Assembly (NCBI GenBank): GCA_011525845.1
Contig: WYBP01000022.1
Coordinates: 124,001-188,000, forward strand
DNA from: Gemmatimonadaceae bacterium
GTDB lineage: Bacteria > Gemmatimonadota > Gemmatimonadetes > Gemmatimonadales > Gemmatimonadaceae
Direction: 5' to 3'
DNA: 64,000 bases
Shown: positions 27,809 to 37,194 of the stretch, piece by piece
How the letters are laid out: each line of letters opens with the position of its first letter
How positions within the stretch are numbered: the stretch's first letter is position 1
Made by a program: the position numbers and the translations under genes
Notes under the pieces: model-generated
The model's input: only the letters and a program-made list of their open reading frames with translations
The model's database searches: none
What the model was told of the DNA's origin: nothing

Positions 27809-28948
27809 ATGCCCGAGACCCCGCTCCACGCCCTCCACGCCGCCGGCCAGTCGATCTGGCTCGACTTCATCGACCGCACCCTCCTCGTGTCCGGGGAGCT
27901 GCCGCGCCGCATCCGCGACGACGCGCTGACCGGGATGACCTCGAACCCCACCATCTTCGAGAAGGCGCTGGCGACCGGGACGGCGTACGACGCGCAGCTG
28001 CGCACCGCCGCGGAGGGCCGGAGCGCGTGGGAGCTCTTCGAGCTGGTGGAGACGGACGACGTGCGCGCCGCGTGCGACGCGTTCGCGGGGGTGTACCGCG
28101 CGTCGCAGGGGACCGACGGCTTCGTCTCGATCGAGGTCTCGCCGGGCGCCGCGCACGACGCGGAGGCCACCGTCGCCGAGGCGCACCGCCTCTGGGAGAC
28201 CGTGGACCGGCCGAACGTGATGATCAAGGTGCCGGGCACGCCCGAGGGATGCGTCGCGCTCCGCCGGCTGATCGCCGACGGGCTGAACGTGAACGTGACG
28301 CTCCTCTTCGCCGTCGCGGCGCACGCGCGCGTGATCGACGCGTACCTCGCCGGCCTCGAGGACCGGGCGGCGGCCGGGGGGGACCTGCGGCACGTCGCCT
28401 CGGTGGCCTCCTTCTTCGTGAGCCGGGTGGACGGCGCGGTGGATGCGGCGCTCGAGGCGCGGGTGGCCGCCGGCACCCTCCCGCGCGAGCGGGCCACGGC
28501 GCTGCAGGGGCGCGCGGCGATCGCCAACGCCCGGCTCGCCTACCGCCTCTTCCGCTCCCGCTTCAGCGGCAAGCGCTGGGAGGCGCTCGCGGCGAAGGGG
28601 GCGCAGCTCCAGCGCCCGCTCTGGGCGAGCACGAGCACCAAGAACCCCGCCTACCGTGACGTGCTCTACGTGGAGCAGCTCATCGGCCCCGACACGGTGA
28701 ACACGATGCCCCCCGCCACGCTCGAGGCCTTCCGCGACCATGGCATCACCGCGCGCACCGTGGACGGGGACCCCGAGGGGGCGGAGCGGCTGCTCGGCGA
28801 GCTGCGCGCGCTCGGGATCGACCTCGACCAGGTCACCGACCAGCTCCTGACGGAGGGGCTCGCCTCGTTCCAGAAGTCGTTCGACACGCTGATCGCCGGG
28901 CTCGAGCGGAAGACGGCGGCGCTCGCCCACGCGGCGACCGTCGCGTGA
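27809..28948 (+). CDS. tal: Transaldolase (operon copy)
   Basis: A 379-residue enzyme of the long actinobacterial/cyanobacterial transaldolase type, moving a dihydroxyacetone unit between sugar phosphates. Signatures: SIWLDFIDRTLLVSGEL, LTGMTSNPTIFEKAL, DGFVSIEVSPGAAHD, the Schiff-base lysine in NVMIKVPGTPEG, and QRPLWASTSTKNPAY with IGPDTVNTMPP. It is the first gene of a tight operon with pyk (GTGA overlap), an MBL hydrolase, pgi and a class II aldolase. In some bacteria tal and pgi are fused, which fits this linkage. A second transaldolase lies at 40.1-41.2 kb on the other strand. Confidence 0.95.
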   Translation: MPETPLHALHAAGQSIWLDFIDRTLLVSGELPRRIRDDALTGMTSNPTIFEKALATGTAYDAQLRTAAEGRSAWELFELVETDDVRAACDAFAGVYRASQGTDGFVSIEVSPGAAHDAEATVAEAHRLWETVDRPNVMIKVPGTPEGCVALRRLIADGLNVNVTLLFAVAAHARVIDAYLAGLEDRAAAGGDLRHVASVASFFVSRVDGAVDAALEARVAAGTLPRERATALQGRAAIANARLAYRLFRSRFSGKRWEALAAKGAQLQRPLWASTSTKNPAYRDVLYVEQLIGPDTVNTMPPATLEAFRDHGITARTVDGDPEGAERLLGELRALGIDLDQVTDQLLTEGLASFQKSFDTLIAGLERKTAALAHAATVA

Positions 28949-30348
28949 GCCGTTTCGACACCACCAAGATCGTCTGCACGCTCGGGCCGGCCTCGTCGAG
29001 CCCGGACGTCATCCGCAAGCTGCTGCAGGCGGGGATGAACGTCGCGCGCCTCAACTTCTCGCACGGCACGCACGAGATGCACGCGCGCACCCTGGCCAAC
29101 ATCCGCGGCATCGCGGAGGACATGGGGCGCCCGGTGGCGATCCTCGGCGACCTGCAGGGGCCGCGCATCCGCATCGGCACGCTCGCCGACGCCCGGCCGC
29201 TCGAGGAGGGGGCGCGGCTCGTGCTCGCGCCGGAGGAGGTCGCGACGCCGGACGAGATTCCCGTCACCTACGACCTCGCGCGTGACGTGCAGGTCGGGGG
29301 CTCGGTCCTGGTGGACGACGGCCTCATCTCGCTCCGCGTGGATGCGGTGGAGGCGCCGCGCGTCCACGTCACGGTGCGCTATGGCGGCCTGCTCAAGTCG
29401 AACAAGGGGATGAACCTCCCGGGGATCGACGTCTCGGCGCCCTCCCTCACGGAGAAGGACTGCGAGGACATCCCCTTCGCGATCGAGCAGGATCTCGACT
29501 ACCTCGCCCTGAGCTTCGTCCGGCGCCCCGAGGACATCCTCGGCCTCCGCGCGCTGCTGCCGAAGGGGATGCTGATCGTCGCGAAGATCGAGAAGGATTC
29601 CGCGCTCACGCGCATCGAGGAGATCCTCAAGGTGTCCGACGCCGTGATGGTCGCGCGCGGCGACCTGGGGGTGGAGCTCCCGTTCGAGGAGGTGCCGCTG
29701 CAGCAGAAGCGGATCATCGGGCTCGCCGCGCGCTTCGGCCGCCCCGTGATCACGGCGACGCAGATGCTCGAGTCGATGGTGCAGCACCCGCGCCCGACGC
29801 GCGCCGAGGCGAGCGACGTGGCCAACGCGATCCTCGACGGCACCGACGCGGTGATGCTCTCGGCGGAGACGGCGGCCGGGCTGCACCCCGTGCTCGCGGT
29901 GCAGGCGATGCGGCGCATCGCGAGCGCCGCGGAGCAGGCGCCGGTGGAGCGGGGGCAGGGGATCGACCGCGTGAAGCCCGGGAGCGCGACGGTCGAGGAG
30001 ACCATCGCCGCCGCCTCGGTGACCGCCGTGCGCCTGCTCGGCGCCTCCGTGATCGTCGTCTTCACCAAGAGCGGGTTCTCGGCGCGCATCGTCGCGGCGC
30101 GGCGGCCCAACGTCCGGATCGTCGTGCTCACGGACAACCGCCGCACCTACCGCCAGCTCGCCCTCGTCTGGGGGGTGATCCCGTTCCTGGTGCCGCACTG
30201 CGACACCTACGAGGAGATGACCGCGCTCGCCAAGGGGATCCTCCGCGAGCAGGGGTACGCGAAGGAGGGGGACCGGATCGTGGTGACCGCCGGGGTGCCG
30301 TTCGACGTGCCGGGCACCACCAACCAGCTGAAGGTGGAGACGGTGTGA
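28945..30348 (+). CDS. pyk: Pyruvate kinase
   Basis: A 467-residue glycolytic enzyme converting phosphoenolpyruvate and ADP to pyruvate and ATP. Motifs: TTKIVCTLGPASSSPDVI, MNVARLNFSHGTHEMH, DLQGPRIRIG, the catalytic lysine region MLIVAKIEKDSAL, GDLGVELPFEEVPLQQK and TATQMLESMVQHPRPTRAE. The C-terminal domain ends IVVTAGVPFDVPGTTNQLK, so it is full length. The GTG start overlaps the tal stop (GTGA), and the stop overlaps the next start the same way, implying strict translational coupling. Confidence 0.97.
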   Translation: MSRFDTTKIVCTLGPASSSPDVIRKLLQAGMNVARLNFSHGTHEMHARTLANIRGIAEDMGRPVAILGDLQGPRIRIGTLADARPLEEGARLVLAPEEVATPDEIPVTYDLARDVQVGGSVLVDDGLISLRVDAVEAPRVHVTVRYGGLLKSNKGMNLPGIDVSAPSLTEKDCEDIPFAIEQDLDYLALSFVRRPEDILGLRALLPKGMLIVAKIEKDSALTRIEEILKVSDAVMVARGDLGVELPFEEVPLQQKRIIGLAARFGRPVITATQMLESMVQHPRPTRAEASDVANAILDGTDAVMLSAETAAGLHPVLAVQAMRRIASAAEQAPVERGQGIDRVKPGSATVEETIAAASVTAVRLLGASVIVVFTKSGFSARIVAARRPNVRIVVLTDNRRTYRQLALVWGVIPFLVPHCDTYEEMTALAKGILREQGYAKEGDRIVVTAGVPFDVPGTTNQLKVETV

Positions 30349-31124
30349 AGCTGACCTTCCTCGGCACCGGGACGAGCTTCGGGGTGCCGCAGGTGGGGTG
30401 CGCCTGCGCCGTCTGTGCGTCCACCGACCCGCGCGACAAGCGCGGCCGCGTCGGCGCGCTGGTCGAGTCGAAGGGGCTCCGCATCCTCATCGACACGCCC
30501 CCCGAGCTCAGGCTCCAGCTCATCGAGGCCAGGGTGAGCTCGGTGGACGCGGTGCTCTACACGCACGACCACGCGGACCACACGCACGGGATCGACGACA
30601 TCCGGGCCTTCTCCGTGCGTCGCGACGGGGCGCTGCCGATCTACGGGCCCCGCGAGACGCTCGACACGCTCGCGCGCCGCTTCCCCTACATCTTCGACGC
30701 GGAGTTGAAGCCGCTCCCGGGCACCTCGAAGCCCGAGGGGTTCGCGACGGCGCTCGAGCCGGACGTCCCCGTGCGCGTCGGGCACCTCGACGTGACGCCG
30801 GTGGAGGTGCCGCACGGCGGGGTGCGCGTCTTCGGGTACCGGATCGGGAAGCTCGCCTACGTCACCGACGCCAAGCGGCTGCCGGATGAGGTCGTCGCGC
30901 GGCTGGCGGGGGTGGAGGTGCTGGTGCTCAACGCGCTCTTCCGCACCGCGCACCCGACGCACCTCTCCATCGGCGAGGCGGTGGACGCCGCGCGCCGCGT
31001 GGGGGCCGCACGCACCTATTTCACGCACCTCACACACCAGACCTCGCACGCGGAGCTCTCGGCGTCGCTGCCGGCGGGGATCGAGCCGGCCTACGACGGC
31101 CTCACCGTGGAGATCGACGACTGA
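30345..31124 (+). CDS. PhnP-like MBL-fold metal hydrolase
   Basis: A 259-residue metallo-beta-lactamase-fold protein of the PhnP/RNase Z-like group. The glycine-rich opening MKLTFLGTGTSFGVPQVGC contains a family hallmark, followed by cysteines in CACAVCAS that may bind zinc, the metal motif THDHADHTHGID near residue 73, and later histidines in FRTAHPTHLS and YFTHLTHQTSH. PhnP hydrolyses cyclic phosphodiesters of phosphonate metabolism, but no phn genes are present, so the substrate is unknown. Its place inside a glycolytic operon hints at metabolite repair; that is inference only. Confidence 0.85.
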   Translation: MKLTFLGTGTSFGVPQVGCACAVCASTDPRDKRGRVGALVESKGLRILIDTPPELRLQLIEARVSSVDAVLYTHDHADHTHGIDDIRAFSVRRDGALPIYGPRETLDTLARRFPYIFDAELKPLPGTSKPEGFATALEPDVPVRVGHLDVTPVEVPHGGVRVFGYRIGKLAYVTDAKRLPDEVVARLAGVEVLVLNALFRTAHPTHLSIGEAVDAARRVGAARTYFTHLTHQTSHAELSASLPAGIEPAYDGLTVEIDD

Positions 31125-32503
31125 TGCGGATCCGACTGGACCTCTCCGGGATGATGCGGCGCGCCGTGCCGACCGGCGCGACCCCCGAGGGCCTGGGAGC
31201 GCTGGCCCCCCAGGCGGCGGCCGCGCACCAGGGGCTGCTGGCGGACGCCAAGCGCGGCGTGCTCGGCTTCCGCGAGCTGGAGGCGCAGCGCGCGGAGCGG
31301 GAGCGCGTGAAGGCCTGGGCCGCGGCGGCCGCCGGCACCCACGAGGATGTCGTCGTGCTCGGGATCGGCGGCTCGGCGCTCGGCGCGCTCGCCCTCCGCA
31401 CGGCGCTCCTCCCCCGCGACTGGAACGCGCGCTCCTCGGCGCGGCGCGACGGCCGGCCGCGCTTCCACGTGCTCGACAACGTGGATCCCCGCTCGGTGCG
31501 CGACCTGCTGGACGGCGTGGAGCTCGCGCGCACGCGCTTCCTCGTGGTGTCCAAGTCGGGGAGCACGGCCGAGACCATGGCACAGTACGTCGCGGCGCGG
31601 TCGCGGCTCACGGCGGCGCGCCTCGACCTCTCCCGCCACCTGGCGTTCGTCACGGACCCCGCGAAGGGCGCGCTGCGCCGGATCGCCGCCGAGGAGGGGA
31701 TCCCCGCGTTCGAGATCCCGCCGAACGTGGGCGGACGGTTCTCCGTGCTGAGCCCGGTGGGCACGCTCCCCGCCGCGCTCCTCGGGCTCGACGTGGACGC
31801 GCTCGTCGCGGGCGCGGCGGCGATGCGCGACCGGTGCGCGTCGCCGGAGCTGCGGAAGAACCCGGCCCTCGCCTTCGCCACGCTGCAGTGGCGCGCGCAG
31901 CAGGAGGCGGGGCAGGGGGCACATGTCCTCATGCCCTACAGCGACGCGCTGCGCGACCTGGCGCCCTGGTTCGTGCAGCTCTGGGCGGAGAGCCTCGGCA
32001 AGCGCACGCCCGCCGGGGCGCACGTGGGCCCGACGCCGATCGCCGCGGTGGGTGCGACGGACCAGCACGCCCAGGTGCAGCTCTTCATGGAGGGTCCGGT
32101 CGACAAGACCGTGACCTTCATCGACGTCGAGGAGTTCGAGGGGGGCGAGTACCCGATCCCGGCGGATGCGCCGCCCGAGCTCGCCTATCTCGGCGGGCGC
32201 GGATTCGGGGAGCTCCTGCGGACGGAGTGCCGCGCGACCGCCGGTGCCCTCGCGCGGGCCGGCCGGCCGACGATGACCCTGCGGGTGGAGCGGGCGGACG
32301 CCTGGCACCTCGGCGGGCTCTTCATGTTCTTCGAGCTGGCGACGATCTACGCCGGGCACCTGTATGGCGTGGACCCGCTCGACCAGCCGGGCGTGGAGCT
32401 CGGGAAGCAGCTCACCTACTGCCACTTCGGGCATCCCGAGTGGCGCCAGATGCAGGCCGTCTGGGACGCGCTCCCCCCGTCGGATCCCGACTGGGTGCTC
32501 TGA
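31124..32503 (+). CDS. pgi: Glucose-6-phosphate isomerase
   Basis: A 459-residue isomerase interconverting glucose-6-phosphate and fructose-6-phosphate. Signatures: VVLGIGGSALGALALRTALL, the phosphate-binding FLVVSKSGSTAETM, GGRFSVLSPVGTLPAALLG (family PROSITE-type block), the catalytic glutamate region LWAESLGKRTP, and a final histidine-lysine block LDQPGVELGKQLTY. It is shorter than the E. coli enzyme and like the Thermotoga/Firmicutes class. It begins with a TGATG overlap on the MBL gene. Confidence 0.95.
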   Translation: MRIRLDLSGMMRRAVPTGATPEGLGALAPQAAAAHQGLLADAKRGVLGFRELEAQRAERERVKAWAAAAAGTHEDVVVLGIGGSALGALALRTALLPRDWNARSSARRDGRPRFHVLDNVDPRSVRDLLDGVELARTRFLVVSKSGSTAETMAQYVAARSRLTAARLDLSRHLAFVTDPAKGALRRIAAEEGIPAFEIPPNVGGRFSVLSPVGTLPAALLGLDVDALVAGAAAMRDRCASPELRKNPALAFATLQWRAQQEAGQGAHVLMPYSDALRDLAPWFVQLWAESLGKRTPAGAHVGPTPIAAVGATDQHAQVQLFMEGPVDKTVTFIDVEEFEGGEYPIPADAPPELAYLGGRGFGELLRTECRATAGALARAGRPTMTLRVERADAWHLGGLFMFFELATIYAGHLYGVDPLDQPGVELGKQLTYCHFGHPEWRQMQAVWDALPPSDPDWVL

Positions 32504-32587
32504 CCGGTTTGCATGACCCGATGGGGAGGGACAAATTGCAGGGCTGACGCCTTTCGCGTCCCTCCCGGACCACCAGCCTCCCCCCTG

Positions 32588-34009
32588 ATGACTGACGCTC
32601 CCGCCACGCTTCGGCGCGCCCTCGGCGCGGCCGCCACGATCGCCTCCGGCCGCCTCACGGTGACCGACGCCGCGCAGCTCGCCACCCCGCTGATGGACGG
32701 CGTGGCCCGCCTGGCCGTGTTCGGGGACGAGGAGGAGAAGGCGTGGGCCCGCTGGGCGATCTGGGAGGCGGGGCGCGCCGTGGGGACCTGGTCGGCCTCG
32801 ATCCACGACTTCTACATGGCGCGCGGGCGGGGCGAGGTGCCGAGCGTGACCGTGCCGGCGATCAACGTGCGCGGCGCCGCGTACGAGACCGCGCGCGCGA
32901 TCTTCCGCACCGGCCTCAAGTGCGACGGCGCGGCGTTCATCCTCGAGATCGCGCGCTCGGAGATCGCCTACACCGACCAGCGGCCGGCGGAGTACGTGGC
33001 CGTGATGCTCGCCGCCGCGCTCCGCGAGGGATACCGGGGCCCCGTGTTCATCCAGGGGGACCACTTCCAGATCAACGCCAAGAAGTACAAGGCGGACCCG
33101 GGCCCCGAGGTGAAGGCGGTGAAGCAGCTGGCGCTCGAGGCCGTCTCGGCCGGGTTCTACAACGTGGACATCGACACCTCCACGCTCGTGGACCTGAGCC
33201 ACCCGACGCTCGATGCCCAGCAGCGCCTCAACTACGAGGTCGCGGTGGACCTCACGCGCTACGTGCGCTCCATCGAGCCGAAGGGCGTGACCGTCTCCCT
33301 CGGCGGCGAGATCGGCGAGGTGGGCACGGAGAACTCGACCGTGGCCGAGCTCGAGGCGTTCATGGACGGGTACAACCGCACGCTGGAGGCGAAGGCCAAG
33401 GGGATGACGGGGCTCTCGAAGATCTCGGTGCAGTCGGGGACGTCGCACGGGGGCGTGGTGCTCGCGGACGGCTCGATCGCGGACGTCGCGCTGGACTTCA
33501 AGACGCTCGAGGACCTCTCGCGGGTGGCGCGCGAGAAGTACGGGCTCTCGGGCGCGGTGCAGCATGGCGCCTCCACGCTGCCGGACGACGCGTTCTACCA
33601 CTTCCCCAAGACGCAGACGGCCGAGATCCACCTGGCCACCGGCTTCCAGAACATGCTGTACGACCACCTCCCGGACGCGCTCCGGGCGGAGATGTACTCC
33701 TGGCTCCTGGCCAACACCGCGGACGAGCGGAAGGCCGGGGACACGGACGAGCAGTTCTTCTACAAGACCCGGAAGAAGGCGCTGGGGCCGTTCAAGGCGA
33801 AGCTCTGGCACCTGCCGGCCGCCACGCAGGAGGCGCTCGCCCGCGCCTACGACGCGAAGTTCACCTTCCTGTTCGAGAAGCTCGCCGTGGGTGGAACAGC
33901 GGAGGCGGTGCGGCGGTATGTGAAGGGGGCGGCACGCGCGATGCCGGCCCCCGGCCGTGGCGGCCCCGCGGTGGAAGCGGCGCCGGACGATGCCGAAGCA
34001 GGCGAGTAG
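32588..34009 (+). CDS. Class II fructose-bisphosphate aldolase
   Basis: A 473-residue zinc aldolase of the long class II group. The zinc and catalytic blocks are visible: FIQGDHFQINAKKY (catalytic aspartate and first histidine), the glutamate region SLGGEIGEVGTENST, SGTSHGGVVLAD (second histidine) and GAVQHGASTLPDD (third histidine). An N-terminal extension of about 120 residues precedes the barrel. The likely reaction is reversible cleavage of fructose-1,6-bisphosphate, which fits the operon, though tagatose-bisphosphate cannot be excluded. The start is the ATG at 32588; an upstream in-frame ATG lacks a homologous N-terminus. Confidence 0.8.
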   Translation: MTDAPATLRRALGAAATIASGRLTVTDAAQLATPLMDGVARLAVFGDEEEKAWARWAIWEAGRAVGTWSASIHDFYMARGRGEVPSVTVPAINVRGAAYETARAIFRTGLKCDGAAFILEIARSEIAYTDQRPAEYVAVMLAAALREGYRGPVFIQGDHFQINAKKYKADPGPEVKAVKQLALEAVSAGFYNVDIDTSTLVDLSHPTLDAQQRLNYEVAVDLTRYVRSIEPKGVTVSLGGEIGEVGTENSTVAELEAFMDGYNRTLEAKAKGMTGLSKISVQSGTSHGGVVLADGSIADVALDFKTLEDLSRVAREKYGLSGAVQHGASTLPDDAFYHFPKTQTAEIHLATGFQNMLYDHLPDALRAEMYSWLLANTADERKAGDTDEQFFYKTRKKALGPFKAKLWHLPAATQEALARAYDAKFTFLFEKLAVGGTAEAVRRYVKGAARAMPAPGRGGPAVEAAPDDAEAGE

Positions 34010-34052
34010 CTCGCGCGCAGTCCGCACGACCCCCACTATCGGAGTAACAACG

Positions 34053-34940
34053 ATGCGTAGATACCTCACCGCCACCCTGCTGCTGCTGGTGGCCACCGCC
34101 TGTGTCTCCAAGTCGGAGTACGACCGGCAGATCGAACAGGTCGCCGCGATCTCCGCGGAGAAGGACTCGCTGCTGATGGAGGTCGTGCAGAACTCCGACT
34201 TCATCGCGGCCGTGAACAGCGAGCTCGACCGGGTGAAGAACAGCCAGCCGGTGGCCAAGGGGGCGGGCGAGATGGAGTCGATGTCGCCCACGCAGCGCCG
34301 GGCGGCGCTGGCCGAGCGCGTGAAGGCGCTCACGGAGCGCGTGCGCGAGAGCGAGGAGCGGCTGGCGCAGAGCCGCCGCCGCGTCACCTCGCTGACGGCC
34401 GACAACGCGACCATGCAGGCGCAGCTCACCGCGTTCGACTCCACGGTGCGGTCCTTCCAGACGCTGATCGAGAACCAGAAGGCGGAGATCGTCGCGCTGC
34501 TGGACCAGGTGTCGATCCTGACTTCGGAGAACATGGCACTGCGCGAGGCCAACACGACGCTCGAGTCGGAGCGCGCGACCCTCACGTCCGAGAAGTCCGC
34601 GCTCACGGCGGAGCAGAACACCGTCTACTGGGTGGCCGGCAAGAAGGACGAGCTCCTCCGGCGCGGCATCATCGAGCAGCGCGGCGGCATGCTCGGCATC
34701 GGCAAGACGCAGGTGCTCGCGCGCACGCTCGACGCGAGCGAGTTCACGGCGATCGACCGGACGGCGGTGCTCGAGCTGGCGCTCCCCGACGCCGCGAAGT
34801 CGTACAAGATGGTCTCGACCAATGACGTGGCCGGCTTGGATTCGCCGCCCGCCGATGGCAAGTTCAAGGGCGTGGTGAAGATCGCCTCGCCGGAGACCTT
34901 CTGGCGCACCTCGAAGTTCCTCGTCCTCATCGAGCAGTAG
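34053..34940 (+). CDS. Coiled-coil lipoprotein
   Basis: A 295-residue lipoprotein of unknown function. The signal MRRYLTATLLLLVATAC ends at a lipidated cysteine (residue 17). Residues about 20-200 are a long heptad-rich coiled coil (RVKALTERVRESEERLAQS and similar). A compact C-terminal domain follows (QRGGMLGIGKTQVLARTLD, then SYKMVSTNDVAGLDSPP and WRTSKFLVLIE). GGAG lies 8 nt before the ATG. The shape suggests a periplasmic spacer or envelope tether. The next genes encode a YtxH-like protein and a YihY-like membrane protein. Confidence 0.7.
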   Translation: MRRYLTATLLLLVATACVSKSEYDRQIEQVAAISAEKDSLLMEVVQNSDFIAAVNSELDRVKNSQPVAKGAGEMESMSPTQRRAALAERVKALTERVRESEERLAQSRRRVTSLTADNATMQAQLTAFDSTVRSFQTLIENQKAEIVALLDQVSILTSENMALREANTTLESERATLTSEKSALTAEQNTVYWVAGKKDELLRRGIIEQRGGMLGIGKTQVLARTLDASEFTAIDRTAVLELALPDAAKSYKMVSTNDVAGLDSPPADGKFKGVVKIASPETFWRTSKFLVLIEQ

Positions 34941-34949
34941 GAGGGCCTC

Positions 34950-35258
34950 GTGCCCGAGACCAACGGAGCGGACCCGGCCGGCGCCACGGAGCGCCGGTCG
35001 GGGAGCGGGATCGGGATCTTCGTGCTCGGCGTCGTGATCGGCGCCGGGCTCGCCCTGCTGTACGCCCCGCAGTCGGGGAGCGCGACGCGCCGGCAGGTGG
35101 CGCGGGGCGCCCGCCGCGTGCGGCGCAAGGCGCGCGACCTCGCCGAGACGGCGCGCGACGCCGCCGGTTCCACGCGTGACGCCCTCGAACGGCGGCTCGC
35201 CCGCCACCATGAGGCGCAGGGTGCCGACGAGTACGACGGAGAGGACGACGGCGTCTGA
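34950..35258 (+). CDS. YtxH-like small membrane protein
   Basis: A 102-residue protein with one transmembrane helix (GIFVLGVVIGAGLALLYAP) followed directly by PQSGSATRRQVARG, the YtxH/gas-vesicle-GvpP-like signature. A basic amphipathic helix (RRVRRKARDLAETARDAAG) and an acidic tail (EYDGEDDGV) complete it. Family members are general-stress proteins of undefined role. It starts at GTG 9 nt after the coiled-coil lipoprotein and leads into the YihY gene. Confidence 0.75.
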   Translation: MPETNGADPAGATERRSGSGIGIFVLGVVIGAGLALLYAPQSGSATRRQVARGARRVRRKARDLAETARDAAGSTRDALERRLARHHEAQGADEYDGEDDGV

Positions 35259-35284
35259 CGACCCTCCTCGGGTTCGTCCGCGAG

Positions 35285-36133
35285 GTGGTGCGACGGGCGG
35301 ACGCGGATGACGTCCTCTTCCTCGCCGGCGGGCTCGCGTTCAACGTGCTGCTCGCCGGACTCCCGTTCCTCCTCCTGCTGGCGGCGGGGCTGGGCTTCAT
35401 CCTCGACCAGTCCCCCACGGCGGCCTACGGCATCGCGCAGGCGGTGCTCGAGGCGCTCCTGCCGGCGCGCCTGGCGCAGGCGGAGCCCCTCCTCGACCCC
35501 GTGCTGGCCGACCTCGTCCGCACGCGCGCGATCGTCGGCATCGGCGGCGGCATCGGCTTCCTCTGGTTCGCCACGCGGCTCTTCGCCTCGCTGCGGCTCG
35601 TGATGGGGATCGTCTTCAACCACGGCCGCGAGCGGGGGTTCGTGCGCGGGAAGCTCTGGGACATCCACCTCACGCTCACCTCGCTCGTGCTCCTCACCGC
35701 CTGGGTGGCCCTGAGCACCTGGCTCACCGTCACCACCGGCCGGGTGGGGGCGGCGCTCGCGCGGGCCGGCCTCCTCCGCGACTCGATGGGCGGGCTCGAG
35801 TACGTCGTCACGCGGGCGCTCGCGATCCTCGTGGTCGCCGCGATGTTCTTCGCGCTCTACCGCTGGCTGCCGCGGACACGGACGCCCGTGCGCGTCGCCC
35901 TGACCGGCGCCGTCACCGCCGCCGCCCTCTTCGAGGTGGCGCGCTGGCTCTTCGGCGTCGTGATGCACGCCTTCCCGCCCTCCTCGGTGTACACCGGGAC
36001 GCTCGGCGCCATCTTCCTCGTCATCTTCTGGACCTACTACGCCGCGCTCATCTTCGTGCTCGGCGCCGAGGTGGCGCATACCGAGCAGGACCGGATCGGC
36101 GCTGGCATCCCTGAACCCTCTCCCGCGTCCTGA
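35285..36133 (+). CDS. YihY/BrkB-family inner-membrane protein
   Basis: A 282-residue membrane protein with about six helices. It matches YihY/UPF0761 (often misnamed ribonuclease BN): DDVLFLAGGLAFNVLLAGLPFLLLL at the first helix, GIGFLWFATRLFASLRLVM, and PPSSVYTGTLGAIFLVIFWTYYAALIFVLGAEV at the end. The GTG at 35285 is the first ordinary start, but ten in-frame residues before it (TLLGFVREVV) look native. A CTG at 35255 would overlap the preceding stop by 4 nt, so translation may begin there. The role is uncertain, possibly transport or stress related. Confidence 0.85.
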   Translation: MVRRADADDVLFLAGGLAFNVLLAGLPFLLLLAAGLGFILDQSPTAAYGIAQAVLEALLPARLAQAEPLLDPVLADLVRTRAIVGIGGGIGFLWFATRLFASLRLVMGIVFNHGRERGFVRGKLWDIHLTLTSLVLLTAWVALSTWLTVTTGRVGAALARAGLLRDSMGGLEYVVTRALAILVVAAMFFALYRWLPRTRTPVRVALTGAVTAAALFEVARWLFGVVMHAFPPSSVYTGTLGAIFLVIFWTYYAALIFVLGAEVAHTEQDRIGAGIPEPSPAS

Positions 36134-36140
36134 CCCCTCC

Positions 36141-37166
36141 GTGACCACCCCCATCGACCTCCGCAGCGACACCGTCACGCGCCCCACGGCCGCGATGCGC
36201 CAGGCCATCGCCGAGGCCGAGGTGGGGGACGACGTCCTCGATGGCGACCCCACCGTGCGCCGCCTCGAGGCGCGCGTCGCGGAGCTCCTCGGCAAGTCGG
36301 GCGCGCTCTTCTTCCCCACGGGCACGATGGCGAACCAGGCCGCGCTCTGGCTGCAGGGGGAGCCGGGGACCGAGGTCTTCGCGCACGACGACTCGCACAT
36401 CGTGAACTGGGAGATGGCCGGCGTGGCCGCGATCGCGGGGATGCAGATCCGCCTCGTGGGCGGGGGCCCCGTGCTGGAGCCCGACGCGCTCCGTGCCGCC
36501 TTCCGCCCCGCGTCGCGCCAGGCGATGCGCGCGAGCGTGGTCTGCACCGAGAACACGCACAACGGCGCCGGCGGCACCGTCTCGCGGCTCGAGAAGCTGC
36601 GCGCGATCCAGGCCACCGCGCGCGACGCCGGCATCAACGTGCACCTCGATGGGGCGCGCCTCTGGAACGCCCACATCGCCACGGGCACGCCGCTCAAGGA
36701 CTTCGCCGCCACCGCGTCCACGGTGATGGTCTCCTTCTCCAAGGGGCTCGGCGCGCCGGTGGGGGCCTGCCTCGCGGGGGACGAGCGGCCGATGCGGCGC
36801 GCGTACGAGGTCCGCAAGCGCTTCGGCGGCGGGATGCGGCAGTCGGGGATCCTCGCGGCGGCCGCACTCCACGGGCTCGAGCATCACCTCCCGCTGCTGG
36901 CGGCCGACCATGCGCGGGCCAAGCGCTTCGCCGAGGCGGTCGCGAAGGCGCCGGGCGTCAGCGTGGTGCCGCCGGACACGAACATCGTGATGATCGACCT
37001 GCTCGAGGGGCAGCAGGCGTCCAGGGTGATCGAGAAGGCGCGCAAGGCGGGCGTGCTGGTGCTGGCGTGGAACGACACGCGCCTCCGCTGCGTCTTCCAC
37101 CTCGATGTCGACGACGCCGAAGCGACGACCGCCGCCGAGGTGCTCGCGGCGGCGGTCGTTCACTAG
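36141..37166 (+). CDS. ltaE: Low-specificity L-threonine aldolase
   Basis: A 341-residue PLP enzyme of fold type I that cleaves threonine or allo-threonine to glycine and acetaldehyde. The N-terminus DLRSDTVTRPTAAMRQAI is diagnostic. Also visible: EVGDDVLDGDPTVRRLE, FFPTGTMANQAAL, the histidine stacking on PLP in DDSHIVNWE, the aspartate in NVHLDGARLWNA and the lysine in VSFSKGLGAPVG. The GTG start lies 7 nt after the YihY stop. It can supply glycine and acetaldehyde or degrade beta-hydroxy amino acids. Confidence 0.94.
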   Translation: MTTPIDLRSDTVTRPTAAMRQAIAEAEVGDDVLDGDPTVRRLEARVAELLGKSGALFFPTGTMANQAALWLQGEPGTEVFAHDDSHIVNWEMAGVAAIAGMQIRLVGGGPVLEPDALRAAFRPASRQAMRASVVCTENTHNGAGGTVSRLEKLRAIQATARDAGINVHLDGARLWNAHIATGTPLKDFAATASTVMVSFSKGLGAPVGACLAGDERPMRRAYEVRKRFGGGMRQSGILAAAALHGLEHHLPLLAADHARAKRFAEAVAKAPGVSVVPPDTNIVMIDLLEGQQASRVIEKARKAGVLVLAWNDTRLRCVFHLDVDDAEATTAAEVLAAAVVH

Positions 37167-37194
37167 CGGTCCGCGACTCCTCGCGCGTGGCGCG

